NCBI GenBank assembly: GCA_028284955.1
Contig: JANQQS010000168.1
Span: forward strand, 1-63,449
DNA length: 63,449 bases
DNA from: Myxococcota bacterium
GTDB lineage: Bacteria > Myxococcota_A > Polyangia > Polyangiales > Houyiibacteriaceae
Direction: 5' to 3'
Of this stretch, positions 50,556 to 59,028 are shown piece after piece. The notes below the pieces were generated by a model. That model ran no database searches. It was not told the DNA's origin and saw nothing but the letters and a program-made list of their open reading frames with translations. A program made the translations under genes and the position numbers. Numbering within the stretch: position 1 is the stretch's first letter; every line of letters starts with the position of its first letter.

Positions 50556-51539
50556 GTGAAGCGAGCTCTGTTTCTCCGCGCATCGGCACTACTTGCGCTC
50601 TGTATGCCAGCTGTCCCGTCGTCGGGCTGTCTCGATCGCTTCGGGGAGACGGAACCCGGGTTCAGTCCGAACGTCCTTCCTGCAGGCGCGGAGGTCCCCA
50701 GAGCAGAGGATGACCCAGCGATTCGCCAGCGAATTCTCGACAACGGTCATACCACCGACTCCACGATTCGGTTGACCCGTGGGTTTGTGGATGGAGAAGA
50801 AATCGCGTTCTGGAATTTCGGCCCCGCACCGACCTTTGTCACTCCGGTTTGGCTTTTCTTTCGCTGTGATGATGAAGGCATGCCGCTTCCGGGAGAGGAA
50901 GGAATGGCGGGTCATCCGGGCATCGTGGATTCGCTGCCCGGGGATTCTACCTACACACCGTGGTGGAGCGTGGAGATGATCTGCGTAACCGACACTTGGA
51001 ACGGCGAGCAGATCACCTCTGCCGCTGCGATTCGGGATGCGGTGGAACTGGGTCTGATTCTCGAGCCCCGACCGATCAAGATGTACGCAAATTGCCCCGT
51101 CGTGTTTTCCGACGTCGTGCGTGAGGTAGGCAACGGGGAGCCACCCGCGTCTCCGAACGCTGGGTTCGCGAACGGGCTTGCCGTTTACTATCATCTACCC
51201 GGCGGTGAAGCGCGGGGAGTGCTTCCTTTTGAGTCACCTCGATTGCCTATCGCCAACGTCTATCTGGTGAGACGCGAGCGCACCAACCAAGTCGTCGATA
51301 CGATTTTTGAGCGTCGACGACGCGACGGGGACGAAACCGCAGACGGGTACACCCCGGTCGTGCGCCAGGTAAACGTCTTTGTCTCATCCGAATACACACA
51401 GGGTGATGCGCGTTCGGAGGCAAATCTATTTATTCGGAATGGCGACAACCTCGTGCCGTTGCTCGCTGCGATCACTCGATTCGAAGTAACAGAGACGATT
51501 CTCAACTACGATATGCAATTTGCACCAGGAGTCCCCTGA
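50556..51539 (+). CDS. Lipoprotein of unknown function in cytochrome/porin operon, 327 aa
   Basis: The GTG at 50556 gives an ideal lipoprotein signal (MKRALFLRASALLALC, lipobox SSGC); an upstream GTG at 50526 is possible. The mature part is Pro/Gly-rich with beta character (VTPVWLFFRCDDEG, TPWWSVEMICVTDTWNG, VRQVNVFVSSEYTQGD). The family is not recognised. Its stop shares one base with the start of a CxxCH lipoprotein (TGATG), so it is the first gene of a putative outer-membrane electron-transfer operon. Confidence 0.7.
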   Translation: MKRALFLRASALLALCMPAVPSSGCLDRFGETEPGFSPNVLPAGAEVPRAEDDPAIRQRILDNGHTTDSTIRLTRGFVDGEEIAFWNFGPAPTFVTPVWLFFRCDDEGMPLPGEEGMAGHPGIVDSLPGDSTYTPWWSVEMICVTDTWNGEQITSAAAIRDAVELGLILEPRPIKMYANCPVVFSDVVREVGNGEPPASPNAGFANGLAVYYHLPGGEARGVLPFESPRLPIANVYLVRRERTNQVVDTIFERRRRDGDETADGYTPVVRQVNVFVSSEYTQGDARSEANLFIRNGDNLVPLLAAITRFEVTETILNYDMQFAPGVP

Positions 51540-52009
51540 TGGCGCGTAGTATTCTAGCGTTCTTCTGCCTCGCAGCGGTGACCCAAGCATGCGTTGTAGA
51601 TAGCACCGCGCCCGATGTGGGAGCGCTTATCGCGGGGCAGTGCGACAATGCGGACAGCGATCCGGACGTCGACATTCGTTTCGATCGAGACATTCTTCCC
51701 ATCTTGTCCCGGGATGGCGAAAATGAGCCGGGTTGCGCGGAATGTCATTTCCCCCAAAGCAACAGCCCTGCAGGCTTCGAGGTCACAGGGCTGAATCTCT
51801 CATCGTATCAGACGTTGATCCGCGGAGGAGCCAACTCGAGCGGGAATATCGTCGTGGCGGGTGATCCCTGCGCAAGCATTCTCTGGCAGAAACTGGGCCC
51901 GGCCCCGCCCTTCGGATCGCGTATGCCGCTCTCCGGCCCGCCGTTCCTTTCCGAGGATGACCGGTTGCTGATCCACGATTGGATCGCTGAGGGAGCAAGA
52001 GACAATTGA
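51539..52009 (+). CDS. Lipoprotein with c-type haem motif, 156 aa
   Basis: A lipobox near VTQAC (Cys18) and one CxxCH motif (CAECH, 66-70) preceded by RDILPILSRDGENEPG. LNLSSYQTLIRGG and LSEDDRLLIHDWIAEGA follow. This is the layout of the single-haem cytochrome domain found in many Planctomycete/Myxococcota proteins, in which a Met after MPLSG could be the distal ligand. The start overlaps the previous stop. Predicted to be anchored in the outer membrane, periplasmic or surface-facing. Confidence 0.82.
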   Translation: MARSILAFFCLAAVTQACVVDSTAPDVGALIAGQCDNADSDPDVDIRFDRDILPILSRDGENEPGCAECHFPQSNSPAGFEVTGLNLSSYQTLIRGGANSSGNIVVAGDPCASILWQKLGPAPPFGSRMPLSGPPFLSEDDRLLIHDWIAEGARDN

Positions 52010-52052
52010 CGTATTCGTCCACGCGGCAGCATGAGACAACCGCCCCGCTGTC

Positions 52053-52424
52053 ATGATGCGTCGTAGCGTCTACCGAAGGGCGCTGATGTTGTGGACGATG
52101 TTTGAGCTGGCGGGATGCAGCGGCTCGGCACTGCGGCGCACCGACACGCATTCATCGCCATCGACGCGACCTCCATCGGTGCAGTCGCCACAGAATCGCG
52201 GCGAGGAAGCGCGATCGGGTCGTGCCCTCTTCTACGCTCGGTGTGTCAAATGCCACGACGCAGATCGCGCGCTCAGATTTCATTCTGCTTCGCGTCGCGC
52301 CTGGAAGTCCGTCGTGAGGCGTATGCGTCGTATGCGCGGAAGCGAGATTCGAGCTCGAGAGGAAGCGCCCATTTTGGAGTTCATTCTCCGCCAGCAACGG
52401 AGCAAAAAATCCGCATCGCTTTGA
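52053..52424 (+). CDS. Small lipoprotein with c-type haem motif, 123 aa
   Basis: The signal ends at LAGC (Cys22). One CxxCH (CVKCH, 64-68) follows GRALFYAR, the typical helix before a haem site. The C-terminal 45 residues are very basic (RRAWKSVVRRMRRMRGSEI) and lack an obvious distal Met beyond position 90, so ligation is unclear. It lies between a second haem lipoprotein and the porin and is probably co-transcribed. Confidence 0.75.
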   Translation: MMRRSVYRRALMLWTMFELAGCSGSALRRTDTHSSPSTRPPSVQSPQNRGEEARSGRALFYARCVKCHDADRALRFHSASRRAWKSVVRRMRRMRGSEIRAREEAPILEFILRQQRSKKSASL

Positions 52425-52469
52425 GTTCGCTGATAGGGTGGTGCGCGAGCGAAGGTTTGAGGGAGAAAT

Positions 52470-53642
52470 ATGCGCTTCAATGTTATGCGGTTTCGATGGG
52501 TAGCATGTGTCGCGCTCATGTTCAGCGCCGCGTTTGGTGCGTTGCTTCCGCATTCTTCGTTGGGTCAGGAGGTCAACTTCGCCGGTTCGGCGCAGGGGAG
52601 CTATCTTTACGTTCCGACCGACAGTTTCGCACGCGACCAGGCGTTCGATGGGTTTACCACCGAACTCAGTCTCAAGGTCTCCGCCGACATCAACGAATAC
52701 GTATCGGTACAGGCGAAGGCCTGCTACGCGTGTCACGGATTCGAGCTGGGGCTGGCGTTTATCGATTTGCGCGCTCATGATGCCTTCAGCGTTCGAGTGG
52801 GTCGATTCAACCCTTCGTTCGGTGAGTTTCCTCTCCGCCACGACCCCGCAAACCACCGCACGGTAGACAAACCGTTGGTCTACGACATGGGTCGAATGCT
52901 CCGCATGCCGGAGTACAATCTTGGGATTTTTCCTGCGCCGTACGTCGACAACGGGGTGGAAGTCAGTGGTCTCGTGTGGTTTGGCGAGTCGGTTCGATTC
53001 GACTACGCAGCCTACGCTGTGGGTGGCTTTCGCGGGCCACGCGATGCCTTTGATATCGATTGGGTGGAGCAAAGATCGGGAGCACTCTACTACGTCGACA
53101 ACAACTCGCGGCCTGCCGTGGGCGGGCGTATGTCACTGGCGTGGGAGTTTGGCGACAGCTCCAGCGTATCGGCTGGGGCGTCTGCTATGTGGGGGACCTA
53201 TGATCCTGACGCGGAGCTCGAATACTTGGTGCTCGGCGCGGATTTGGCGGCGAGCTTTGGAGACGTGAACATTCGAGCAGAGTATCTCATCCGTCGAACA
53301 GAAATGGGTCTTACCGACAATCCCGTCGATCGCTTTCGCTTCGGCCCGAACGAAAACGGTGTATTCGACGACTACTTCCTCAAAGACGGGTTTTACGTGG
53401 AGCTCGAAGCGCCAATCTATCGTTGGGTTGAACTCGTCGCGCGTTTTGATGGCCTCCGGCGTCTTGGAAACGTAGCCCGTACCTCGCCGCTCAGCTCTCG
53501 AAGCGCTGTGTTGCGCTACACCGCGGGAATCAACGTGGTTCCGGTTTCCAATGTAAGGATCAAGATCGCGGGAGAATTCTACGATTTTAGCGATTTCAGC
53601 GACGAAGTTGGCGTGCTGGGCGCGGTCGCGGCTTCCTTCTGA
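52470..53642 (+). CDS. Outer-membrane beta-barrel protein (porin-like) with internal CxxCH, 390 aa
   Basis: The start at 52470 has a GAGGGAG ribosome site. A signal peptide (about 30 residues) is followed by alternating amphipathic strands throughout (VEVSGLVWFGESVRFDYAAY, VSAGASAMWGTY, VRIKIAGEFYDF) and a C-terminal Phe (AASF), as in barrels recognised by BamA. Unusually, CYACH (85-89) sits in an early strand-loop: VSVQAKACYACHGFELGL. It could be a covalent haem site in the barrel. The two preceding genes encode CxxCH lipoproteins, which supports an electron-conduit role. A plain disulfide is the alternative. Confidence 0.8.
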   Translation: MRFNVMRFRWVACVALMFSAAFGALLPHSSLGQEVNFAGSAQGSYLYVPTDSFARDQAFDGFTTELSLKVSADINEYVSVQAKACYACHGFELGLAFIDLRAHDAFSVRVGRFNPSFGEFPLRHDPANHRTVDKPLVYDMGRMLRMPEYNLGIFPAPYVDNGVEVSGLVWFGESVRFDYAAYAVGGFRGPRDAFDIDWVEQRSGALYYVDNNSRPAVGGRMSLAWEFGDSSSVSAGASAMWGTYDPDAELEYLVLGADLAASFGDVNIRAEYLIRRTEMGLTDNPVDRFRFGPNENGVFDDYFLKDGFYVELEAPIYRWVELVARFDGLRRLGNVARTSPLSSRSAVLRYTAGINVVPVSNVRIKIAGEFYDFSDFSDEVGVLGAVAASF

Positions 53643-53664
53643 GATCGCACTGCGCTGGGTAGAG

Positions 53665-54486
53665 CTAGCTCGTGCAGTATCCACGAGGCGCGCGCGAGAT
53701 TTCGCGCATCTTTGTTCGTGCTCGCCGCGCGAGCGGATGGCGCCGATGGGTGCGGATCAACGTCTGAAGTGCGGATCGTGCGTCTGTGCATGCGTGAAGC
53801 CGATAAAACGCGTCGCCCATGTCGAGCAGTGCTTTTGGAATCGAATCGCTTTTGGGAAACTCGGCGACCACTTTGCGCAGCGCGCCCAAGGCATTGGCGG
53901 GGCGATTGTCGAGAAGAAAGCTACGGCCAATGAGGTATTGCGCGTCGTCGGCATTCCGGTCCGTCTTGTAACGGCGCACGTACTCACGAAACAGCGCGCG
54001 CGCTTTTCCTCGGTCGCCTGCGTCGTACGCTTGTTGACCTGCCCGAAAATGCTGATTGCGGTCTGACGGAATCTGGGACGCGTTGAGCGCTGGGTCGCCT
54101 CCTTGGCGCACTGCGCTTGCTTGCTCGGTCACTTGTTTGCCAAGCGATTCAGTCAGATGCTTGGCTTCAGCGATTTGGCCCTCGAGCGTGGACAGCTGTT
54201 CGCGAAGCTGGTCGACGTCAGTCACAAGGTCTGCGCTGTTGCGGGTTACGGTGCTCGTCGCTGCGTCCAGCTTATCCTTCAGTGCGGCGATTTTTTCTTG
54301 CGTCTCAGGCAATACGCGTTCGAGCGCGCGCAGTCGGCGGTCGTGGTCGAGCGACTCTTTCGCAAGCCGCTCGCCGTCTTCTCGAGCGTAACACCCGCCT
54401 CCCAGAGCAAGCAGCGACAACGTCAGGCAGAGCTCAGGAGCGCGTTGCGAACGGAACCAACGTTTGGACATAGGGGGTCGGCTCAT
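53665..54486 (-). CDS. cpoB: Tol-Pal system protein CpoB/YbgF-like lipoprotein, 273 aa
   Basis: The start at 54486 overlaps the pal stop (ATGA), the classical pal-ybgF order. The lipobox LGGGC is unusual, since E. coli CpoB is soluble. A coiled-coil follows (about 55-125: LRALERVLPETQEKIAAL, VDQLREQLSTLEGQIAEA). C-terminal TPR repeats complete the protein (HFRAGQQAYDAGDRGKARAL, AQYLIGRSFLLDNRPANALG). It coordinates outer-membrane constriction with peptidoglycan synthesis in E. coli; the same role is assumed here. Confidence 0.88.
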   Translation of the reverse strand: MSRPPMSKRWFRSQRAPELCLTLSLLALGGGCYAREDGERLAKESLDHDRRLRALERVLPETQEKIAALKDKLDAATSTVTRNSADLVTDVDQLREQLSTLEGQIAEAKHLTESLGKQVTEQASAVRQGGDPALNASQIPSDRNQHFRAGQQAYDAGDRGKARALFREYVRRYKTDRNADDAQYLIGRSFLLDNRPANALGALRKVVAEFPKSDSIPKALLDMGDAFYRLHACTDARSALQTLIRTHRRHPLARRARTKMREISRAPRGYCTS

Positions 54487-55163
54487 CGAGCGGTGAAGTC
54501 TACACGACGATCGCGCGCGTAGCTTGCCTCGTCTTGCCCCGATGACTGTTCCTCTCCCATCGATGAGGTCGTGGAGTCACCGTCCGATCCCAACGACGAG
54601 AGATATTTGCCCACCGCTCGAGCGCGGCGGTCGCCGAGGGCCAGATTGTATTCTTCGGTGCCTCTCGGATCGGTGTGTCCGGTCAAGTGGACTTTCCCCA
54701 TCGACCGCTCCTTGATGCAGCGAAGGTTCTCTGAAATCGCGTTCTTGGCTGCTTGGTCCAATCCGTCCGCGTCGAAGTCGAAATACACTGCTTGCAGCGT
54801 GCATCCCGTGTCCGAAGAGGTCTGCTCGGTGCTTTCCATGCTTTGAATCACGGTGCATCGATTGTCTTGGCATTCCTGCCCGTCCGGACAGTCTCCGTTT
54901 GACGTGCAGTGACCCGGGATGTCTTCGCAGCGGCCTCCTGCACACTGCTGGCCAGCCGAACAATCGCGATCGTCGCGACATTGTTGGCAGAGTTTGTTGA
55001 CGCAAAACTCGCCTTCCTGACAGTCCTCGTCGTCATCGCAGTTCGGGTAATCAGGTCCGCAGCCCGCTGCCGCGAGTGCCAGACATGCGGCGACCGCGAA
55101 CGCTCCCGCAAACTTCGTGTGTGAATCAGCCAGGTTGGGCCGCGATGATGTGTTGTTCTGCAT
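54483..55163 (-). CDS. pal: Pal-type OmpA-family lipoprotein with cysteine-rich spacer, 226 aa
   Basis: The ribosome site GAAGGAG fixes the start at 55163. The lipobox is AAAGC (Cys35). Residues 42-103 form a Cys-rich spacer of four modules with the pattern DxDCxxGxxCxxxxC (DEDCQEGEFC, DRDCSAGQQC, NGDCPDGQEC), not found in standard Pal. The C-terminal OmpA domain is intact: VYFDFDADGLD, HLTGHTDPRGTEEYNLALGD and RRARAVGKYL for peptidoglycan binding. A Gly/Ser insert lies before the final RDRRVDF. It is coupled to cpoB. The upstream gap (55164-55399) is AT-rich around 55245-55290 and may hold divergent promoters. Confidence 0.9.
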   Translation of the reverse strand: MQNNTSSRPNLADSHTKFAGAFAVAACLALAAAGCGPDYPNCDDDEDCQEGEFCVNKLCQQCRDDRDCSAGQQCAGGRCEDIPGHCTSNGDCPDGQECQDNRCTVIQSMESTEQTSSDTGCTLQAVYFDFDADGLDQAAKNAISENLRCIKERSMGKVHLTGHTDPRGTEEYNLALGDRRARAVGKYLSSLGSDGDSTTSSMGEEQSSGQDEASYARDRRVDFTAR

Positions 55164-55311
55164 GGGAAATGAGCTCCTTCCAACCGACCAGCTCCCCGCT
55201 GGCTCGGGTACCGCTCCAAGGGCTGCTTGTCAACGCGTAGGTTCCCATGATTATTCATAATTTATCTGTAGCGGTACTTTTATGATAGAATCGTAAGCGG
55301 CTGAGTTCATA

Positions 55312-55366
55312 GCAGGGGGGGTTCATGCCGAAGTGGTTCATCGCGCGGGGGGTTCATCACGCGGGC
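55312..55366 (+). repeat. Short degenerate tandem repeat upstream of the VWA lipoprotein
   Basis: GGTTCAT occurs three times at 17-18 bp spacing (near 55320, 55337 and 55355) in a G-rich context, directly before the VWA lipoprotein gene. No function is seen. Confidence 0.5.
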
Positions 55367-55399
55367 GATCCAGCCGTCCCCATACGGAAGGGGTGGTGA

Positions 55400-57076
55400 A
55401 TGACCACGATGGTTCGGCGATCCGGTATTCAATATGTTGCGTGGGCGAGTTGTGTGGCGGCGACGAGTTGTGTGGCGGCGATGGTTTTGCTGCTCGCCGG
55501 GTGTTCGGGTGATCGTTGTTCGAGCGACACCGACCTCGATGGCATCGCGGATTCGTTTGAAGGCAGCGGTGACTTTGATCGGGACGGGATTCCGAACATT
55601 GGAGACGATGACTCCGATGGCGATGGGGTTCCGGATGCCGAGGAAGCACGCAGCGACGACATTTGCGCTCCTGCGGACACTGATGCGGACGGCATCGTCG
55701 ATGCCCTGGACCTCGACAGCGACAATGATGGCTTGCCCGACCGGACCGAATTGGAGCTTGGGACCAACCCGATCAGCGTCGACTCGGATGGCGACGGAGT
55801 GACCGACCTCGGGGAGGTCGAGGGAACGGGGACAGACCCGCTCGACAAGAACGACACCATTGATGCCGGAGATTTCTTTGTCGTGCTGCCCTACCAGGGA
55901 GGCCCGAGCACCAACACGTTGCGCTTCTCCACCAACATCTCCGTGGCGGATGTTTTCTTCTTGTTGGATATGACCAGTTCGATGCACCAAGAGCGCTCCA
56001 ATTTGGTGAGCGGATTGGTGGACACCATCATTCCGGGCATCGAGCAATCCGTAGTGGATGTGCAGTTTGGCGTCGGCGGTCTCGATGACTATCCGGTATC
56101 TGGCTACGGGAGCCCTGACGACCGACCTTTCTATATGCTTCGTGAAATCGGCTCGGCTTCCGAAGACGTAGGGGCCTGGAGTGTCTCGACGGAAACGGCT
56201 TGTCCTTCCGAAATTGGTGCCCTTGGCGATGTCGCGAACGGGCGCCCGGATCTTTTGGAAGCGGTTGAAGGATTGCCTTGCCATCACGGAGGCGATGATC
56301 CCGAAAGCTATGTGCCTGCGCTCTACGCAACCGCGACGGGGGAAGGGCTGGAATGGTCGGGCGGCGAGGTTCCGCCGCGCTCGTGTGCTGGCGGTGGCCG
56401 CGGATATCCCTGTTTTCGCCCCGACGCTCTGCCGATCATTTTGCTCTTCGGCGACAACGGCTTTCACAATGGTCCGGGCGGGATCCATCCCTACAACATG
56501 GTGCCGAATAGTCCGAATTTCTCTCGCGCGACCGATGCTTTGAACGAAATCGGAGCGCGCGTGTTGGGCATTTTTTCGGGGGGAAGCGCGGCGCCGAGCC
56601 GAGCCCATTTTGCCGAAATCGCACGCCGCACGGGAGCGGTAGATGCTCTCGAGCGACCATTGGTGTTCGATATCAACTTCGACGGCGCGGGACTCGACGT
56701 CACGGTGGTCGAGGCGGTGTCTCGGTTGGTGGGAAGCACGCCTCAGGATGTGAGCACGAGCACGGAGAATCTTCCTGGAAACGAAGGTGACTTTGACGCC
56801 ACCCAGTTTATTCGGGCGATCACTCCGGTTACAGGGGTTCGAGACGGGCGACCTGGCGAAGGATTTTCCGGGGCCGACGACACTACGTTTCGGGACGTCA
56901 TTCCTGGAACGCAGGTTGATTTTCAAATCACATTCGAAAACACTGTGCAGCCACCTACTGATCGCGCGCGTATCTTTCGTGCGCGCATCAAAGTCACCGG
57001 CAACCGGGTGGCTTTCCTCGACGCTCACGACGTCTACATCATCGTGCCCCCAGATGGCTGGACGATTCTGTTGTAG
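55400..57076 (+). CDS. Lipoprotein with thrombospondin-type-3 calcium repeats and VWA domain, 558 aa
   Basis: The start at 55400 has GGAAGGGG upstream. The signal contains a tandem SCVAAT/SCVAAM duplication and ends at LLAGC. Residues of about 40-150 are Asp-rich type-3 repeats (DTDLDGIADSFEG, DSDGDGVPDAEE, DSDNDGLPDRTE) that bind Ca2+. A VWA/integrin-like domain follows, with MIDAS LDMTSSM at about 190, LLFGDNGFHNGPGG and FSGGSAAPSRAHFAEIA. It is probably an adhesion or substrate-binding protein on the surface. A 611-residue frame on the opposite strand is rejected. Confidence 0.9.
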   Translation: MTTMVRRSGIQYVAWASCVAATSCVAAMVLLLAGCSGDRCSSDTDLDGIADSFEGSGDFDRDGIPNIGDDDSDGDGVPDAEEARSDDICAPADTDADGIVDALDLDSDNDGLPDRTELELGTNPISVDSDGDGVTDLGEVEGTGTDPLDKNDTIDAGDFFVVLPYQGGPSTNTLRFSTNISVADVFFLLDMTSSMHQERSNLVSGLVDTIIPGIEQSVVDVQFGVGGLDDYPVSGYGSPDDRPFYMLREIGSASEDVGAWSVSTETACPSEIGALGDVANGRPDLLEAVEGLPCHHGGDDPESYVPALYATATGEGLEWSGGEVPPRSCAGGGRGYPCFRPDALPIILLFGDNGFHNGPGGIHPYNMVPNSPNFSRATDALNEIGARVLGIFSGGSAAPSRAHFAEIARRTGAVDALERPLVFDINFDGAGLDVTVVEAVSRLVGSTPQDVSTSTENLPGNEGDFDATQFIRAITPVTGVRDGRPGEGFSGADDTTFRDVIPGTQVDFQITFENTVQPPTDRARIFRARIKVTGNRVAFLDAHDVYIIVPPDGWTILL

Positions 57077-57184
57077 CGCCCCAGCACGACCCAGCGTAGC
57101 GTCCGGCTGGGACGCTGCAGTCGTTTGCGGCGGATGAAACAACTCAAGGTTGACGGGTTTGCCTCGGGAACGTAGGACGCGGGT

Positions 57185-58387
57185 ATGTCCACGTATCCTC
57201 TTGCCAGCCGCCTATCCTCGCTACAGCCCTCCGCAACCGTCGCCATCACGCAGCGCGCCCGAGAGCTTCGCGCGCAAGGGATCGATGTCTTGCCGTTCAG
57301 CATGGGTGAGCCCGATTTTGGAACACCGGCCCATATCTGTGCGGCAGCCTCCGAGGCCATCACGCAGGGCGCGACGCGGTACACATCTGTGGGGGGCATT
57401 CCCGAACTGCGCGCTTCGATTTGTGAAGCGTCAAAACGGCGCCGGCAGGTCGAATACGACCCGTCCCAGGTCGTGGTCTCGACCGGAGCGAAACATACGC
57501 TGTTTAATCTGAGCCAGGTGCTCTATGAGCCGGGCGACGAGGTGCTGATTCCGGCGCCGCATTGGGTTAGCTACCCGGACCAGGTGCGTTTGGCTGGCGC
57601 CGAGCCAGTGGTGATGCCCACCACGGCCGAAGACGGTTTTTGCCTACGACCGGATCAGCTTCAGCAGGCGCTCACTGAGCGAACGAAAGCCCTGATTCTT
57701 TGTTCGCCCTCCAACCCTACAGGAGCAGCCTACGACGAAGGGCGGCTGCGCGCCTTGGCGGAGGTGCTCCGGAGCCACCGCTGCTGGATTATCGTCGACG
57801 AAATCTACGGCGAGCTCGTGTATGGCGACTTCAAGCAAAAGTCGATCGCGGAAGTCGCACCCGAACTTCGCGAACGAATCATTGTTGTCGATGGGGTAAG
57901 CAAGACCTACGCGATGACCGGCTGGAGAATTGGATGGATGCTCGGTCCGGTAGACATCGCGCGAGCGTGCGAAAAGCTCCAAGGACAAATGACCAGCAAC
58001 CCCACCGCGGTCGCGCAACATGCCGCGATCGCCGCGCTCAGCGGAACACAGGAGCCGGTGAACGAAATGCGTGCCGCGTTTGAAGCTCGTCGTTCGCTTG
58101 TTGTGGAGGGCCTGAACGGTCTCGATGGCGTCGCTTGCCGAGCACCCGAGGGCGCATTTTACGCGTTTCCGAGCGTCCAAGGGCTTCTTGGAAAGAAGTC
58201 TTCGAATGGCGTCATCTCCGACGACGTCGCGCTCGCCGAGTTCCTTCTCGAGGAAGCTCGCTGTGCCGTTGTTCCAGGAACGGCTTTTGGCGCTCCGGGA
58301 TTCTTGCGAATGTCCTACGCCGCGCACGAAGATACTCTTCGTGAAGGCTTGCGCCGTATCGAGACCGCGCTGTCTAGCCTACAATAA
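57185..58387 (+). CDS. PLP-dependent class I/II aminotransferase (aspartate aminotransferase-like), 400 aa
   Basis: Fold-type I aminotransferase with MGEPDFGTPAHICAAA, YTSVGGIPELRASI, CSPSNPTGAAYDEG, VDEIYGELVYGD and the PLP Lys in GVSKTYAMTGWRIGW. The Iγ-type layout points to an aspartate or prephenate aminotransferase. The C-terminal FLRMSYAAHEDTLREGLRRI carries the substrate-carboxylate Arg. It is a cytoplasmic, single gene, and the length is normal. Confidence 0.93.
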   Translation: MSTYPLASRLSSLQPSATVAITQRARELRAQGIDVLPFSMGEPDFGTPAHICAAASEAITQGATRYTSVGGIPELRASICEASKRRRQVEYDPSQVVVSTGAKHTLFNLSQVLYEPGDEVLIPAPHWVSYPDQVRLAGAEPVVMPTTAEDGFCLRPDQLQQALTERTKALILCSPSNPTGAAYDEGRLRALAEVLRSHRCWIIVDEIYGELVYGDFKQKSIAEVAPELRERIIVVDGVSKTYAMTGWRIGWMLGPVDIARACEKLQGQMTSNPTAVAQHAAIAALSGTQEPVNEMRAAFEARRSLVVEGLNGLDGVACRAPEGAFYAFPSVQGLLGKKSSNGVISDDVALAEFLLEEARCAVVPGTAFGAPGFLRMSYAAHEDTLREGLRRIETALSSLQ

Positions 58388-58398
58388 GCGCGCTGGCG

Positions 58399-59028
58399 CT
58401 AGTCTTCGGTGGAGCGGAGCGTGTCGATCGCTTGAAGAAGCTGTTTGCCGCCTTCATCGGTCGAACGGTAGTAGCCGCGGATCGACGCGCGCGGATCGAC
58501 GAGCACGTAATGCGTTCCGTGGGTAATGTTCATGCCGTTGGGGCCGTCGACTTTTTCTCCCATGCGCACGCGGAGACCCTGTTCGATGATGTGCCGAAGC
58601 TCCGTTGTATCCCCTGTCAGGAAATGCCAGTCGCGCGCGTCAGCCCCATATCGCGCGGCAAAATCCTGGAGCACGTCGGGGCGGTCGTGTTCTGGATCCA
58701 CGCTGAACGATACGAAATGGACGGCCGGGCGCTGATTGTCCTTGCCGAGTAAGGTATGAGGAAAACCGCGGCGCCCGAGCACCGCGCGGCGAAGACCAGC
58801 GGTTCGAGATGTGAGCGCGGGGCAAACGGTAGGGCAGCGGGTGAACATGAAGTTGGCAACCCAAATGCGATCACTTAGCTGCTGAGATTCGAAGCTTTTT
58901 CCTTGCTGATCGACGAGGGAAAATCTGGGAACGGTCGCGATTTCAGGCAGGGGCTCTTTCGAGCAAGAACATCCCGTTCCGCTCGCCAGTACCACGCACG
59001 CCAACGCGACCGTCGACTCACAGCGCAT
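58399..59028 (-). CDS. SCO1/SenC copper chaperone for cytochrome c oxidase, 209 aa
   Basis: A lipoprotein-type signal (ALACVVLASGTGC) precedes a thioredoxin-like SCO domain. The copper ligands are FTRCPTVCPAL (CxxxC) and the His in ITHGTHYVLVD. SCO proteins deliver copper to the CuA site of oxidase subunit II. The ATG at 59028 overlaps ctaB by 11 bp; a TTG at 59043 is also in frame. It is the last gene of the ctaA-kinase-ctaB-SCO1 run. Confidence 0.92.
   Translation of the reverse strand: MRCESTVALACVVLASGTGCSCSKEPLPEIATVPRFSLVDQQGKSFESQQLSDRIWVANFMFTRCPTVCPALTSRTAGLRRAVLGRRGFPHTLLGKDNQRPAVHFVSFSVDPEHDRPDVLQDFAARYGADARDWHFLTGDTTELRHIIEQGLRVRMGEKVDGPNGMNITHGTHYVLVDPRASIRGYYRSTDEGGKQLLQAIDTLRSTED

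Noticed and set aside
55307-57142. 611-residue open frame on the - strand opposite the VWA lipoprotein
   Set aside because: It lacks any recognisable domain, and its composition mirrors the Asp-rich repeats of the + strand gene, which has a signal peptide, ribosome site and clear domains.
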